Shown here: piece by piece, positions 1 through 11,458 of the stretch
Numbering within the stretch: the first letter of the stretch is position 1
How the letters are laid out: every line of letters starts with the position of its first letter
DNA from: Diogma glabrata
Lineage: Eukaryota; Arthropoda; Insecta; Diptera; Cylindrotomidae
Assembly (NCBI GenBank): GCA_963693315.1
Contig: OY856186.1
Coordinates: 88,368,647-88,432,646 of the forward strand
Direction of reading: 5' to 3'
Length of the DNA stretch: 64,000 nucleotides
Translations under genes and position numbers: made by a program
Notes under the pieces: generated by a model
What the model was told of the DNA's origin: nothing
The model's database searches: none
Seen by the model: only the letters and a program-made list of their open reading frames with translations

Positions 1-1133
1 CAGTTGTCAATGACTTACTCTGGAACCGTCATACTTGCGATACAAAATAGGCACACCGCACCAAAATTTACTGTTTTATCGTACCATGTCATGTTGACTA
101 ATTTCATTTATCAATCTATCCAGATTATTTGCTGATCTTAAATAAAGTCAATTTGGATTTTCAAATATATTTTACCAATTATTTCCAATGCTCTACATGC
201 GCTCTATGTGTTGTTATTAGTAATGGAGCATGTCACTGAAAGAAAACTTTGAAGAGCAGACTAAATATGCATAGCGCTGATGTTTGATACTAATCGAAAA
301 ACCGGTCTAAGAATGACAGCATTTTTAGTGAAGGTTTCCGTTTTTTTGGGTTTTGTCGATTTATGGCCATCGTCTTATTTCGAGATTTCTGCCAGAGTTT
401 TAAAAAACAATTTGGACAAACATAATAATAAGACTAATTCGTAGTATAATATAAAAATAATAATCAGAATAATATCATTTATAAATCCAGACTTATATAC
501 TAATCTAAAACCAGTCAAATCACTTCATTTATTGACATATTTGCATATATTTTACCGATTTCTTTAAATAACCTACATTGTTTGTTTGTTTTTGAAATTA
601 ATGGGGACACCTATTTTTCTTAATAAGTAAAACACTTTCAACCTGTAGCTTTGATATTATTGTTCATAATCCTATTCTTTAATTCAACGGTTCAATTGCA
701 AAAACTTGCTGCATCAATGTTTCTAAAAAGAGGAAAAAAACCGCCCATTTTCTATATTTTGAACATGTATAACATATATATATATAAATGAAATATGTAT
801 TACATATGTATATACGCGCTAACCAAGAACATGTTTGTTGTAAATTATAAATATTATTTGCAACGTAATGTGTTGGATGCATATAATTGTATGTATATAA
901 TAAATATATAAATGTATATAATTTTCATCTAAATGAATTTGTTTGTCACATTATACTTTAATTTTCCATTTGAATGGTAATTTTGTTTTGCGGAAAAAAA
1001 ATCGATCAAAGATAACTGATTGAAAGTTGAATAAAAAGTATAAAATATAATATACATTTAGGCATACATTTAACCATTAGGAAAATTAAAATTATTAATT
1101 ATAAAAAAACTAAATTAAATTTGAAAATTTTGG

Positions 1134-1268
1134 CTCCGAGGTGCATTAGTACCTGTTAATGGCCTTCTCCTGGCAAAATTTCGGACTCCTGTGTGCTACA
1201 GATTTCGCTGGAGAGCGCACGCAGACAGACAAACACTTTATTTTATTATTATTATTATTATTATTATA
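1134..1268 (+). mobile_element. Possible non-LTR retrotransposon 3' end with (TTA)n tail
   Basis: About 95 bp of noticeably more GC-rich sequence ends in a run of CAGACAGACAAACAC and then TTTATTTTATTATTATTATT. A short GC-richer 3' end followed by a TAA/TTA microsatellite is typical of 5'-truncated LINEs of the I/CR1/L2 type. No reading frame remains and no target duplication was found. It could instead be simple sequence beside unrelated DNA. Confidence 0.35.
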
Positions 1269-1270
1269 TA

Positions 1271-1600
1271 AGAAGAAAAAAATACTAAAGTAGCAGGTAG
1301 CAGTCTAAATCACAGCGACCAAATAATAGGAACTGTTACTTTTAGAAATCACAGTGATTTTATTTTCCTGTTCTTTTCTTGTTCGTATTTTTATTTTAAA
1401 AGAAAAAAATACTAAAGTAGCAGTCTGAATCACAGCGACCAAATAATAGGAACTGTTACTTTTAGAAATCAAAGTGATTTTATTTTCCTGTTCTTGTTGT
1501 ATTTTTACTTTAAAATACTTTACTTTACTTTTAGTTTCAAAAATTCACAGCGAACAAAATAATAGGAGCTGCTACTTTAAATATTTAGTAACAGGCAGTG
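1271..1600. repeat. Degenerate tandem repeat, period about 115-120 bp, three copies
   Basis: The words AATACTAAAGTAGCAG, CACAGCGACCAAATAATAGG and GTGATTTTATTTTCCTGTTC recur with a 120-bp spacing (CACAGCGACC at 1311 and 1431). A more diverged third copy has CACAGCGAAC at 1546. The first two copies differ by few substitutions and a small indel, and the third is partial. Confidence 0.75.
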
Positions 1601-3394
1601 ATTGCTACTTTTGAGTAACAGTGAAAAAGTAGCTGCTACCTAAATATCGTCACATCTCTAGATATAATTGTATCATATTTTATTATCTCATAGGATTTAT
1701 TGTTTAGTTATCCATTCTTTAAAAAAATCATAAAAACAGAAAGAAAAACTTGTGTCTTTCAACACTTTAGAAAGCATGTAGTTGTTGTGAGTGTGGTGTG
1801 ATTCATATTGTAACTCCTAGTTCCTACACATTTAATCACATTTTAATGATTTTATGAAATGATTATATTAAAAAACAAAACGAGATCTTATCCATAAACA
1901 AGATTGTAGTAATCATTCGTATATTTCACTAAAACTTAAAAACCTATGTACATGCGTGTACTAACATTTACCAATTCAAAATTCATTAACTTCATGCTTC
2001 GGTTAAACATAGATATCTGATTGCAATTTGCATGCATGTTCTAGGAATATTCATAGTCTTATCAACATAATTAAATCTTTAAACAAGAGCATTTCTATGG
2101 TGTAATTTAACAACATGCTATTGTTGAAATTAATTTTAATTTTTAAATGTAATTTCAAGAATTAATTATAGTATTGTAAAAAATTACAAAAGGCTCCTCC
2201 TACTTTTTATGTTCGTCTTATATCTCTTATAATGGTTGAATTTTCGACCAATCAAATGAATTACAAGAGTTTTTGTTCCATATTTCTGGAATTGTGGAAT
2301 AATAAAAAGAGACAATCATATCCATAAAGATAAAAAGTTTTTCAGGAAGGGATGGATTGATGAAAGATTATTTTGTTTTTTTTTACATAAGTGTTAGAAG
2401 TTGTTTTTTGTATAGGGATTTAGGACGCGTCTGACATTTCCAATAACATATGAACAAGAGAAACATCAACAAAATGGAATGAGATTCAATTAGATTTGTT
2501 GAAGATTTTTCTTGAATTTATTATTTGATGCATTTACTAAAGCATTGAAAAGACACGTACGATTATTTGTGGAAAAATTGGATTGAAATAATATTAGAAT
2601 TTAAGAAATATAGGTCAACGTTAGTACATGTATTAAAATAGTATAAAACATTTGTTTGGATTGAAGTCTTATTTTGTCAATTAATTGTTTGTCTATCTAT
2701 CTATACTGTATATGGCTGATTTAGTAGTTTTAGGTACGAATTTAGGCATTGCACAAATTGTAAATTTTACAGTTTTTTCAGTTCTATGTTGTGATGAATT
2801 TTGATGAATCTAAAATTTTGATGAGCTTTTGCCTGGGTCCTGGTTTATCTATTAATTTAATTTTTATGCATAAACGCTTATATTTATCAAAAGTTTAACT
2901 TTTTTAATGCGTTCAAATTGCGATGTTCGATGCTTCAATAATAAGATAATAGGCAATATATAATTCTCAATGTGGTTCGGCTAATTTCGACAACTATATA
3001 TTTTATAACTTAAACCAATTTATTGGAAAAACTTTTTTTTCAAAATTTTTTAACCCTTTCCGCTTTCCCACTCCCAGCGCCAAAAGAAAAAAGCGCGATA
3101 TCGATATTTAATAACAATATCATCAATTTCTTATTATAAAGCCTCATTTTCGCAAAAATGCAAACAATGCGCCATATTATAAAATGCCAAGGCCGATTTT
3201 TGGAAAAACAAATTTGACAAATACGATTGATCAATAGCGGACGGATATCGCATTTTAAATATTGTCAAGATTATGGAGTGCGATGTACAAAAAAACATCA
3301 TTATGGAAAATACCCTTTAGAAAGAATATAGTTTCACTAAATCAATATAAACATCTGAATAAATAACAAAAACAAAATAATACGCAGCATATGT

Positions 3395-3639
3395 CTCCAT
3401 TCTAGCTCAGTAGTTAAAGGGCTAGCCTTGTAACTCAGGGGCACCGTGATGCGATTGCCGTCGCAGGTCGTTCACCTTCCTATACATTATTCAGAATGTC
3501 TGTTTTCAGATCTAGTCGTTAATTAATCATACTAAATATATATGCTAAAAGTAAACGGTAAACATGATTCTGGGGATATTCAAAGCTTTTGAGTCAAATG
3601 ATGGGATTCAATGCTAAACATGTTGATTAATAAAAAAAA
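3395..3639 (+). mobile_element. tRNA-derived SINE, copy 1
   Basis: The head resembles a tRNA: a box A-like TAGCTCAGTAGTTAAAGGG at about 3403 and a degenerate box B region near 3455-3475. A body of about 160 bp follows, ending in GCTAAACATGTTGATTAAT and an A run at about 3639. The same head, body words (ATACATT..TCAGAATG..TGTTTTCAGA) and tail recur at 28382-28615. Box B is damaged and no target duplication was seen. Confidence 0.7.
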
Positions 3640-3839
3640 CGAGAAATATTTGTTTATCTAATAAGAACGGAGAACTATAAACTGGCAAGACAAGCCGTTA
3701 CAAAGCTATGTATATATAGACGAACGAAGAAGTGTGCGGAAGAAAAAGTGTGAGGAGATTGAAAGATTCAAAAAGGAAAATCAATCATGTAGCTTATTTC
3801 AACAGGTTAAACCTTAAAGAAGAGACCTGAAACCAAAAC

Positions 3840-4840
3840 CGAAATTCAGGACGAACCCACAAAAAATGAATTCGATGCGGCGCTGTCAAAATTAAAACGC
3901 AATAAAGCACCTGGCATCTACGATATAACATGGTGGTGAAACTCTATCCGCCATACTATTTGAACTTTTTAAAATGATCTGGAGGACTGAGACCGTGCCC
4001 TAGGACTGGAATTCAGGTAAGCTGATACCAATCCATCAAAAAGGTAATCGCTTACAATGTGCAACTTACAGAGGGTTCCTTTGCACAGCATATAAGATCT
4101 TTCATACACATTTTGCTAGCCAAAATCAATCCTTTTGCTGAACAACTATGGTTTGAGAATAGTTGTGTGGTTTCCGGCAAGGCCAAGGTACCACCGATGT
4201 ACTTTTCCGGTATATATAAGGATGATTTTAGATGACAAACTTTTCGTTGATTTCAGGCTGGCCTATGAGTCTCTCGAACGAGAGACTCATGGGCTGCTCT
4301 GGTTTCAATGGGGATCCCTAGTAAACTGGTATCACTTTAGTAAAAATCACAGTACAGAACTTTCAATGCTGTGTACGAGAGGAGAACGAAATATCAACGT
4401 TTTTAAAGTCGACTCCGGCTTAAGACAATTGGTGATGCTCTCCCCTATACTCTTAAATTTAGCTTTGAAATATGTGTGTCGTGAAAAGAAACTACCTACT
4501 ATAAACAACAATATATTGTCAGTAAACTCAGTACAGATGATCTTGTACGCTGATGATGTCATCCTCGACCGAAGTTAAGCTGTAATGAGTGAGACTTTCA
4601 AGTCGCTTGAGAGTGGTGCTAAATAATTGGATAATTATTAATTGACAATTTGTCTGCAAATAAATTACGGAAAAACCAAACATATGTATGTTTCAAGAGA
4701 GGCTGTGAAAAAAGATTTGTTGTGCGGCGAAAATTGGATTAAGGGAGGGAATCCTTTAAATATTTGGGATCAACGATTGGCTCAAACAACAGCAAAATAA
4801 GAATAGAACTGAAGCAAAACTCCATAAAGTAGGTAAATAA
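3840..4840 (+). pseudogene. RTE/BovB-like LINE reverse transcriptase remnant
   Basis: Broken reading frames spell a reverse transcriptase of the RTE/BovB style. A KLKRNKAPGI block lies near 3890, then a DWNSGKLIPIHQKGN block near 4005-4050 and a YRGF block near 4070. An uninterrupted frame at 4135-4578 holds GLRQ..MLSPILLNLAL and the catalytic YADD box at 4546-4557. Downstream, in shifted frames, come KTKHMYVSRE and a weak ES(F)KYLGSTIGS-like block. Frameshifts and stops separate the blocks, so this is dead. A second copy of the same family lies at 37840-38950. Confidence 0.8.
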
Positions 4841-4961
4841 TCGTAGGTGTAGATAAATATGCAAATTAGAAAGAACGGATGGATGTAATTGACACCTATA
4901 TGTGTTTACTTTTGAAGATCATGTTATTATGTTTTTGTTGTTTATATTGTCAATTTGTGTT

Positions 4962-7162
4962 TTAAATAAATTAAATACAAACTAATTTAAAATAAAATAA
5001 AAAAGACGGAAAAAATTCAAAACTCCCCATACAACTGGTTCAGTTGCAATAATGGCTGAGTAATGGCAAACACCGCCCTGACTCCGCCAGCACTCCGCCA
5101 TTAAAAAAAATATAAAATAAAATTTTTTTTACATAAATTTAAATTAATTATTTACAAAATAATTAAAATAAAAAAGAAATGAAAATAAATTAAAACATAT
5201 ACCAACCTTTTCTTTATTACCATAGTCTTTCAACCGACAAGGCGATAACTATACTATATATGTGAAATTTTTCCAACTATGTATTTCTAAAAGGGATAAT
5301 ACTCTAGTGAAATTTAAATAAAATGACATAGATCGGCAAATTCATGGCTACAGTACTAGCCCAATAACAATAGCCAAGTAATATTTACCATTCATGGGCC
5401 AGTGCTTGGCCATTCAAAGGTAACAATATACTGGCTATTTTGTGTAAACCATAGATCGGCCGATGATTGGTTCTAGTATTTGCCCAGTAACAATAGCCAA
5501 GTACTGTTAACCATTAATGGACCAGTGCTTGGCCGTATGTCAATGTCTGGCAAAACCGACTTGGGCAATTCAAAATTTCAGGCAATATACGGATTGACTC
5601 TGAAGTAGGGTTTCTAAATATCCGACCTATTTGATTATCCGGATATCGAATACATAAACAATAAGTTATCTGGATAATCCGGATAATTAAACAATAAATA
5701 AAACATGTTTTATATTTTGCGGTATTTATATTATTTATGTATATTTTTCGTGTATCTATATTAATTAATTTTTATGCATAGTCACAAAATAACAAAAATA
5801 GTCACAAATCATAAAATAATAAAATTATTGATAAATTTAACTAAATTAATGAAGTTATTGATGCATTTTTAAAAATGCATATTTTAGAAAAATATTGCAT
5901 TAATTAATTGATTATTGGAATGTCTCGAAATTGAGTCGAGTTCTAATTTTTGTCCTGGTGAGACCAGCAATTTAAATACGCGCTCCGTTGCAGTCGATGT
6001 AGGTTTTATTGGTAATAATACGCGATATAAAATATTTAAATTGTCCGTTCTTTTTTTATAATTATTTAAATAAATGAAATCTTTTTTAGCCATATGGAAC
6101 TTCCTTCATTCTGCTTCTCAACATTAGTAATTAAAGCAATTGCTTTCTCAACTCCTTTCTGCAATCACGATTTCTTATACAAACTTCACTACTTAGACTT
6201 TCTTCATCTTCACTTTCAATAGAAATTTCTTCACAGAGTCATTATTTAGAAGAACAGCTCTCATAAACTTTAAAAAAATAGTCAACACTTCAGATTTTAT
6301 TGACCGGGCCACAAGTTTTTAAAACAGAATTTTTTTAAAATTAATATAGCATTAAATAAATATTAGTAAAATATCTTTACACTGCAGATTCACAAAGTGT
6401 TTCATAAAATATTCAATTATTACAGTTTTCTAAACATTAACTTCACTGCACTAACTCTAACGAAGTTTGCAACGCAACTTGAATATTTATTTGAACTTTG
6501 CACGCAATTTGATTATTTTTTTAACAAAATAAAGGGTTTTTTAATATTCGGATAATTGCAAACAAGTATCCGGATCCCAAGTAGGTTTTGCCAGACATTG
6601 ACATACGGCCAAGCACTGGTCCATTAATGGTTAACAGTACTTGGCTATTGTTACTGGGTCAATACTAGAACCAATCATCGGCCGATCTATGGTTTACAGA
6701 AAATGCCAGTATATTGTTACCTTTGAATGGCCAAGCACTGGCCCATGAATGGTAAATATTACTTGGCTATTGTTATTGGGCCAGTACTGTAGCCATTAAT
6801 TTGCCGATCTATGTCATTTTTTTTAAATTTCACTAGAGTATTATCCCTTTTAGAAATACATAGTTTGAAAAACTTCACATATATTTTAGTTATCGCCTTG
6901 TCGGTTGAAAGACTGTGGTATTAAAGAAAAGGTTGGTATATGTTTTAATTTATTTTCATTTCTATTTTATTTTAATTATTTTGTAAATAATTTATTTAAA
7001 TTTATGAATAAAAAGTATTATTTTATATTTTTTTTAATGGCGGAGTCAGGTGTTTGTCATTACTCAGCCATTATTGCAACTGAACCAGTTGTATAGGGAG
7101 TTTTGAATTTTTTCCGTCATTTTTATTTTATTTTAAATTAGTTTGTATTTAATTTATTTAAA
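4962..7162. repeat. Large inverted repeat, arms about 590 bp
   Basis: The arm at 4962-5562 is closely matched by the reverse complement of 6579-7162. Landmarks are GACGGAAAAAATTCAAAACT (5016) against its complement near 7100, and GTCTGGCAAAACC near 5546 against GGTTTTGCCAGAC near 6583. The arms carry many short mirrored words such as GGCCAGTGCTTGGCC and ACCATTAATGG. One arm lies outside and the other inside the hAT element at 5606-7436, so this is two inverted insertions of one non-autonomous family. Related ends (ACAAGGTTGTACAACTGG) recur at 45976-48200. Confidence 0.8.
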
Positions 7163-7436
7163 TTTACATATGATAATAATGTATATTTTTTTTAACGGCC
7201 CAGTCATGGTTGCCAGTATTTGGCCCAAGAATGGCAACCATTTATTGTCCGAAGTTATCATCCAGTAAAATTATGTTAATGGCCCAGTCGTGGTTGCCAG
7301 TACTCGCCCATTGCTGCATTACTGGCTGCCAGTAATGGACCATTACTGGACCAGTTGTACAACCTTGTATGGGATAGTCGAATTTCAAAATTGGTCGAAT
7401 AATCCGGATAATTCGATATCCGGATGAGAAACCCTA
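5606..7436. mobile_element. hAT-family DNA transposon with exact 8-bp target duplication
   Basis: The left end TAGGGTTTCT at 5606 and right end AGAAACCCTA ending at 7436 are a perfect 10-bp terminal inverted repeat. Both are followed inward by ATCCGGATA-type subterminal words. They are flanked by identical 8-bp sequences CTCTGAAG (5598-5605 and 7437-7444), the hAT signature. Inside is a transposase C-terminal fragment on the minus strand (5884-6093) and a second, non-autonomous element inserted at about 6579-7371. At 1831 bp and with only a transposase relic it is not autonomous. Confidence 0.9.
5884..6093 (-). pseudogene. hAT transposase C-terminal dimerisation fragment
   Basis: A 69-residue frame contains LLPIKPTSTATERVFKLL, matching the hAT dimerisation motif in which a P-x-S/T-S-x-x-x-E-R-V/I-F core is followed by a lysine-rich and leucine-containing stretch. 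The rest of the transposase (BED finger, DDE residues, about 500 residues) is not readable here. It lies inside the 5606-7436 element, which has hAT termini, so the assignment is mutually supported. Not expected to be functional. Confidence 0.75.
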
Positions 7437-7444
7437 CTCTGAAG

Positions 7445-10283
7445 CCTCTTCTTCCACATCAGAAGGCAGTTTTCTTCTGTAATATCGCACATATTCACAA
7501 ATCCAAACTAGATTATTTTCAAATTCAGTTTTTGCAAAAAACAAAAAAAAATTGATTTGTTTGTTTGTCTATAAAACTCAAAAAGTTATCAAAGCCACCT
7601 ATTCTCATTTTTTTGTGAAACTGTTTTTTCCTGACACTTTTAAATTAAATGAGTTATCTGCATATGATCTTGATGAAACTTTGGCAAATGATACAGGTTC
7701 ACTTGAAAATGGAAGATCTGGATTCATTTCAAATTTGGACAAAATGGCGGGGGTCTCCCGAACACCTCTAAGTTTAAATCTTGAATAACTTCTGATCCCG
7801 GGCTATGATCTTATTGAAACTTAGTATATAAGGTTTTAGTACTGTTTCCAATATTTCTGCATACCAACTTCCGGTTTGTCACTTCCGGTTAAAAAGTTTT
7901 TTTTCCAGGTGTTTATCCCTACTGTAGCCTACAATTGCCGATCGATTTTCATGAAACGTTGCGAAAAGCTTTTAAATAACATGAGAAAGATTTTATTAGC
8001 TTTCGAAGCACATTGGATAAAGGGTTGGGGGTCCACCATACAACAGGTGGTTTTTTCCACAAAGCTTTTATGTTTGTTGGGAGCATAAAACATTCATTCT
8101 TCAATGAATTTTGATGACACTTTGGAAAAAGACGCAAATATGTATGACAAAGAACTGATTAGTTTTTGAGCGATAGTGAACAAAGTGGTGAGGGGTCCCT
8201 GGAGCGCCTGTTTTTTTGAAAGCTCTATAACATCTGTACCTGATAAGCGAATTGGATGAAACTTGGTACATGAGTATGTAGTACAGTTTACAATAGTTCT
8301 GCATCCCAACTTCCGGTTTTTCACTTCCGGTAAAAATTTTTTTTTTTTTTTTTTTGAAGTTTTTTCAGTGTCTTTATGCACACTACAGCCTACAACAATG
8401 AAGTGATTATGATGAAACTTATGGAATAGGGTTCCAATTAGTGTGAAAAGATAATTATCATGTTTTGGGACACATTGATCAAAGTGGTGGGAGGTCTACC
8501 ATACAAATGCTGACTTTTCACACTTTGTTTTTTAAGTTTGTTGGGAGCATACAGACTTCATTCATTAATTTATTTTAATGACACTTTGGAAAAAGATATA
8601 AACTTAAGTAACAAAGAACTGATTAGTTTTTGTATAATATTGGAATAAGTGGTGGGGGTCCTCCCGAACACCTGTTTAATGTGTTACACTTTTTTCAATG
8701 TTTGATGGGCTCCCCAGCATTCGTTCGTTAACGAATTATGATGACACTTTGGAAAAAGATGCAAACATGTATGGCAAAGAACTGATTAGTTTTTGAGCAA
8801 TAGTGAACAAAGTGGTGGGGGGTGTCCCATACACCTGTTTTTTTTAAAGCTCAATAACATCTGTACCTGATAATCGAATTGGATGAAACTTGGTACATGA
8901 GCATTTAGTACGGTTCACAACAGTTCTACATCCCAACTTCCGGTTTTTCACTTCCGGTACATTTTTTTTTTTGTAAATTTTTGAAGTTTTTTCAGTGTCT
9001 TTATGCAGAATACAGCCTACAATAGTGAAGTGATTATGATGAAACTTATGGAAAAGGCTTCAATTAGTGTGAGAAGATAATTATCATATTTTGGGACACA
9101 TTGATCAAAGTGGCGGGAGGTCTACCACACAACTGCTGACTTTTCACACTTTGTTTTTAAAGTTTGTTGGGAGCATACAGACTTCATTCATTAATCAGTT
9201 CTAATGACACTTTGGAAAAAGATGGAGACTTAAATGACAAGGAACTGATTAGTTTTTGGACAATATTGGGATAAGTGGTACGAGGTCTCCCGAACACCTG
9301 TTTACTGTGTCATCATTTTTTCAATGTTTGTTGGGAGCACACAGCATTCGTTCGTGAACCAATTTGGATGACACTTTGGAAAAAAATGCAAATATGTATG
9401 GCAAAGAACTGATTAGTTTTTCAGCGATAGTGAACAAAGTGGTGGGGGGTGTCCCATACACCTGTTTTTTTTAAAGCTATATAGCATCTGTACCTGACAA
9501 TCAAATTGGATGAAACTTTGTATATAAGCATTTAGTATGATTTACAAAAATTCTGCATCCCAACTTCCGGTTTTTTACTTCCGGTAAAAAAAAATTTTTT
9601 TAATTGCTGGCAGTTTTTTCAGTATCTTTATGCACACTACAGCCTACAATAATGAAGTGATTAAGATAAAACTTATGGAAAGGTTTCAATTAGTGTAAGA
9701 AGATAATTATCATCTTTTGGGACACATTGATCAAAGTGGCGGGGGGTCTACCATACAACTGCTGACTTTTCACACTTTGTTTTTAAAGTTTGTTGGGAGC
9801 GTACAGACTTCATTCATTAATTTATTTTAATGACAATTAGAAAAAAGATAGAGACTTAACTAACAAAGAACTGAACTATGTATGGCAAGGAACTGATTAG
9901 TTTTTGAGCGATATAGTGAACAAAGTAGTGGGGGCTGTCCCATATACCTGATTTTTTGAAAGCTCAATACATCTGTACCTGATAATCGATGAAACTTGAT
10001 ACACAACCATTTAGTACGGTTTACAACAGTTCTGCATCCCACCTTCCTGTTTGCCACTTCCGGTTAAAATTTGTTTTTTACTTTTTCTCGTACAACAGAA
10101 TTTATGTTTGATGGGATACTACTGCTTTCTTTAATATTTTTATAATTAGAACTACACGCGAAATCTATAACATTAAAGCTTTTAATTAAAGTATTTGATG
10201 GATATTAGCTCATTATATATCCAGAACACTATGTTTCCAGAGCTGTGGTGAAGTCAGCCTATGCATCAGCGTCGCAATATTTT
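7445..10283 (+). repeat. Higher-order tandem repeat locus 1 (about 155-bp monomers in about 626-bp units)
   Basis: A short word GATGAAACTT or GATGACACTTT recurs roughly every 133-167 bp (for example near 8112, 8256, 8411, 8578, 8739, 8884, 9038, 9205, 9366, 9510). Each is followed about 60-90 bp later by a G-rich GTGGTGGGGG-like block, or in every fourth monomer by a CTTCCGGTTTTTCACTTCCGGT-type double motif. The double CTTCCGG motif sits at about 8312, 8938 and 9563, a period of about 626 bp, with related ones near 7869 and 10043. A non-repetitive end at 10200-10283 (CAGAGCTGTGGTGAAGTCAG) reappears reversed at 42960-43030, so the block behaves as a dispersed unit. Open frames here are incidental. 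Confidence 0.8.
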
Positions 10284-10892
10284 TTCATAGATATAGCAAT
10301 TTGAACGTTAATAGTACGAATTCGAGTTGATGATATAACTATTCGTTAATAAAATGCTCAAAAAATTTTTCAGTGTAGAAAAAATTTATTTTTGTAACAC
10401 ATGCGTAAAAAATATTCAATTTTGTACTAGAATAGAATAAAAGAAAAACTACTTTTCCGCACATATGACCACAAAATATTTTGTAAGCCTGGACCGTAAC
10501 GCCGCCTGCATGTGAGATTTGTATTTAAACCTATCCATATATCTATCTATATATAATATTTTTATAGCACTAAAATATCAAAATAATAATTTAAATAACT
10601 TACCACATAGTAAAAACAACTTAAACACATTGCATCATTTGAATTGCAAGAAAAAACAATTTATTTAGGTTTTCAAAGTTTACAATTTTGACAGCTCTTA
10701 TTGGATTCCTATGTGTTGTTTTAGTTGGTTTCTTATGTTTATATTTTCGAGCTTGTATAATTTACAACTATTACAACGAAGATGGCGCACTTTAATTATT
10801 TAAAAAGCTTAAATTTGTTTATAACTTTGTTAAATAAATGATTAAATGAACAATTAAATAAATATTTATAAATTTTACGCATTTGTTACAAA
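10284..10892. other. AT-rich intergenic DNA
   Basis: No gene or convincing exon seen. It contains TGTAACACATGCGTAAAA (about 10396), whose approximate complement TTTTACGCATTTGTTACA lies at about 10874 just before the hairpin at 10893. The pair may be remnants of one element's ends. Confidence 0.5.
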
Positions 10893-11014
10893 AAATAGTG
10901 TGTACTACTAGTGCGAATGCGTTTTCCAAAAGCGTGTTATTTGCCGAGTTATTTGCCGACAAACTAGCTCTTGTTTGGAAAACGCATTCGCACTAGTAAT
11001 ACAATCTACTATTT
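10893..11014. repeat. Hairpin element H1 with AAATAG/CTATTT ends
   Basis: Perfect-to-near-perfect inverted arms of about 25 nt (10906-10930 and 10974-10999, core GTGCGAATGCGTTTTCCAAA) enclose a loop of about 45 nt. Outside the arms are AAATAGTGTGTA and CAATCTACTATTT. The same outer ends occur on the hairpin at 55957-56075, whose stem sequence is unrelated. Confidence 0.8.
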
Positions 11015-11240
11015 CATCATGCCTAATCACCTGTGGAAATGGGTTCTTTTCCACTACTTAGCTTAAAAAGAATAACAAATTGTAGTTTGTAAGGATTTTC
11101 ATATAATTTTACGAAGTTTTTAAAACAAAACAACCACGAAAAAATAGAATATAAATTTTGTATGTTATTTTGTCGATTTCTGATTTAATAATTTCTAATA
11201 AATATCGTTTATATATTAAATATTTATACTATCATAGAAA

Positions 11241-11385
11241 AAATAGTATTTCCTACGCGAGATGAAAACATTTTACCCGAAACATTTTACCTGAAATTGC
11301 CTCACTCGACGCTAACGCGTCTCGTGAACAAATTTTCACTCACGAAAAAGCAACGTTTTTATCTCTTGCAGGAAAAAATACTATT
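11241..11385. repeat. Hairpin element H2
   Basis: The outer arm AAATAGTATTTCCTACGCGAG pairs imperfectly with the complement of CTCTTGCAGGAAAAAATACT near 11360-11384. An inner hairpin CGACGC-TAA-CGCGTC near 11308-11324 is extended by TCAC/GTGA. Sequence homologous to this element and about 120 bp upstream of it (GTCGATTTCT.ATTTA..) recurs at 52935-53214 and in its duplicate. Confidence 0.75.
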
Positions 11386-11458
11386 ATGCGACGTGACATG
11401 ACTTTCATTTAATTTGACACGATTTAAATAATTAAGGTAATAGTGTTATGGAAATATG

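Larger units (their letters stand above)
1..3390. other. AT-rich intergenic DNA, no gene seen
   Basis: No coding exon is recognised on either strand. Open frames here are short and of low complexity. The only structured parts are a probable retroelement 3' end with a TTA microsatellite near 1134-1268 and a three-copy degenerate tandem repeat at 1271-1600, listed separately. Confidence 0.6.

Noticed and set aside
7552..10057. Several short open frames on both strands in the higher-order repeat
   Set aside because: They recur because the DNA unit recurs, differ by frameshifts between units and have no domain. No support for coding.
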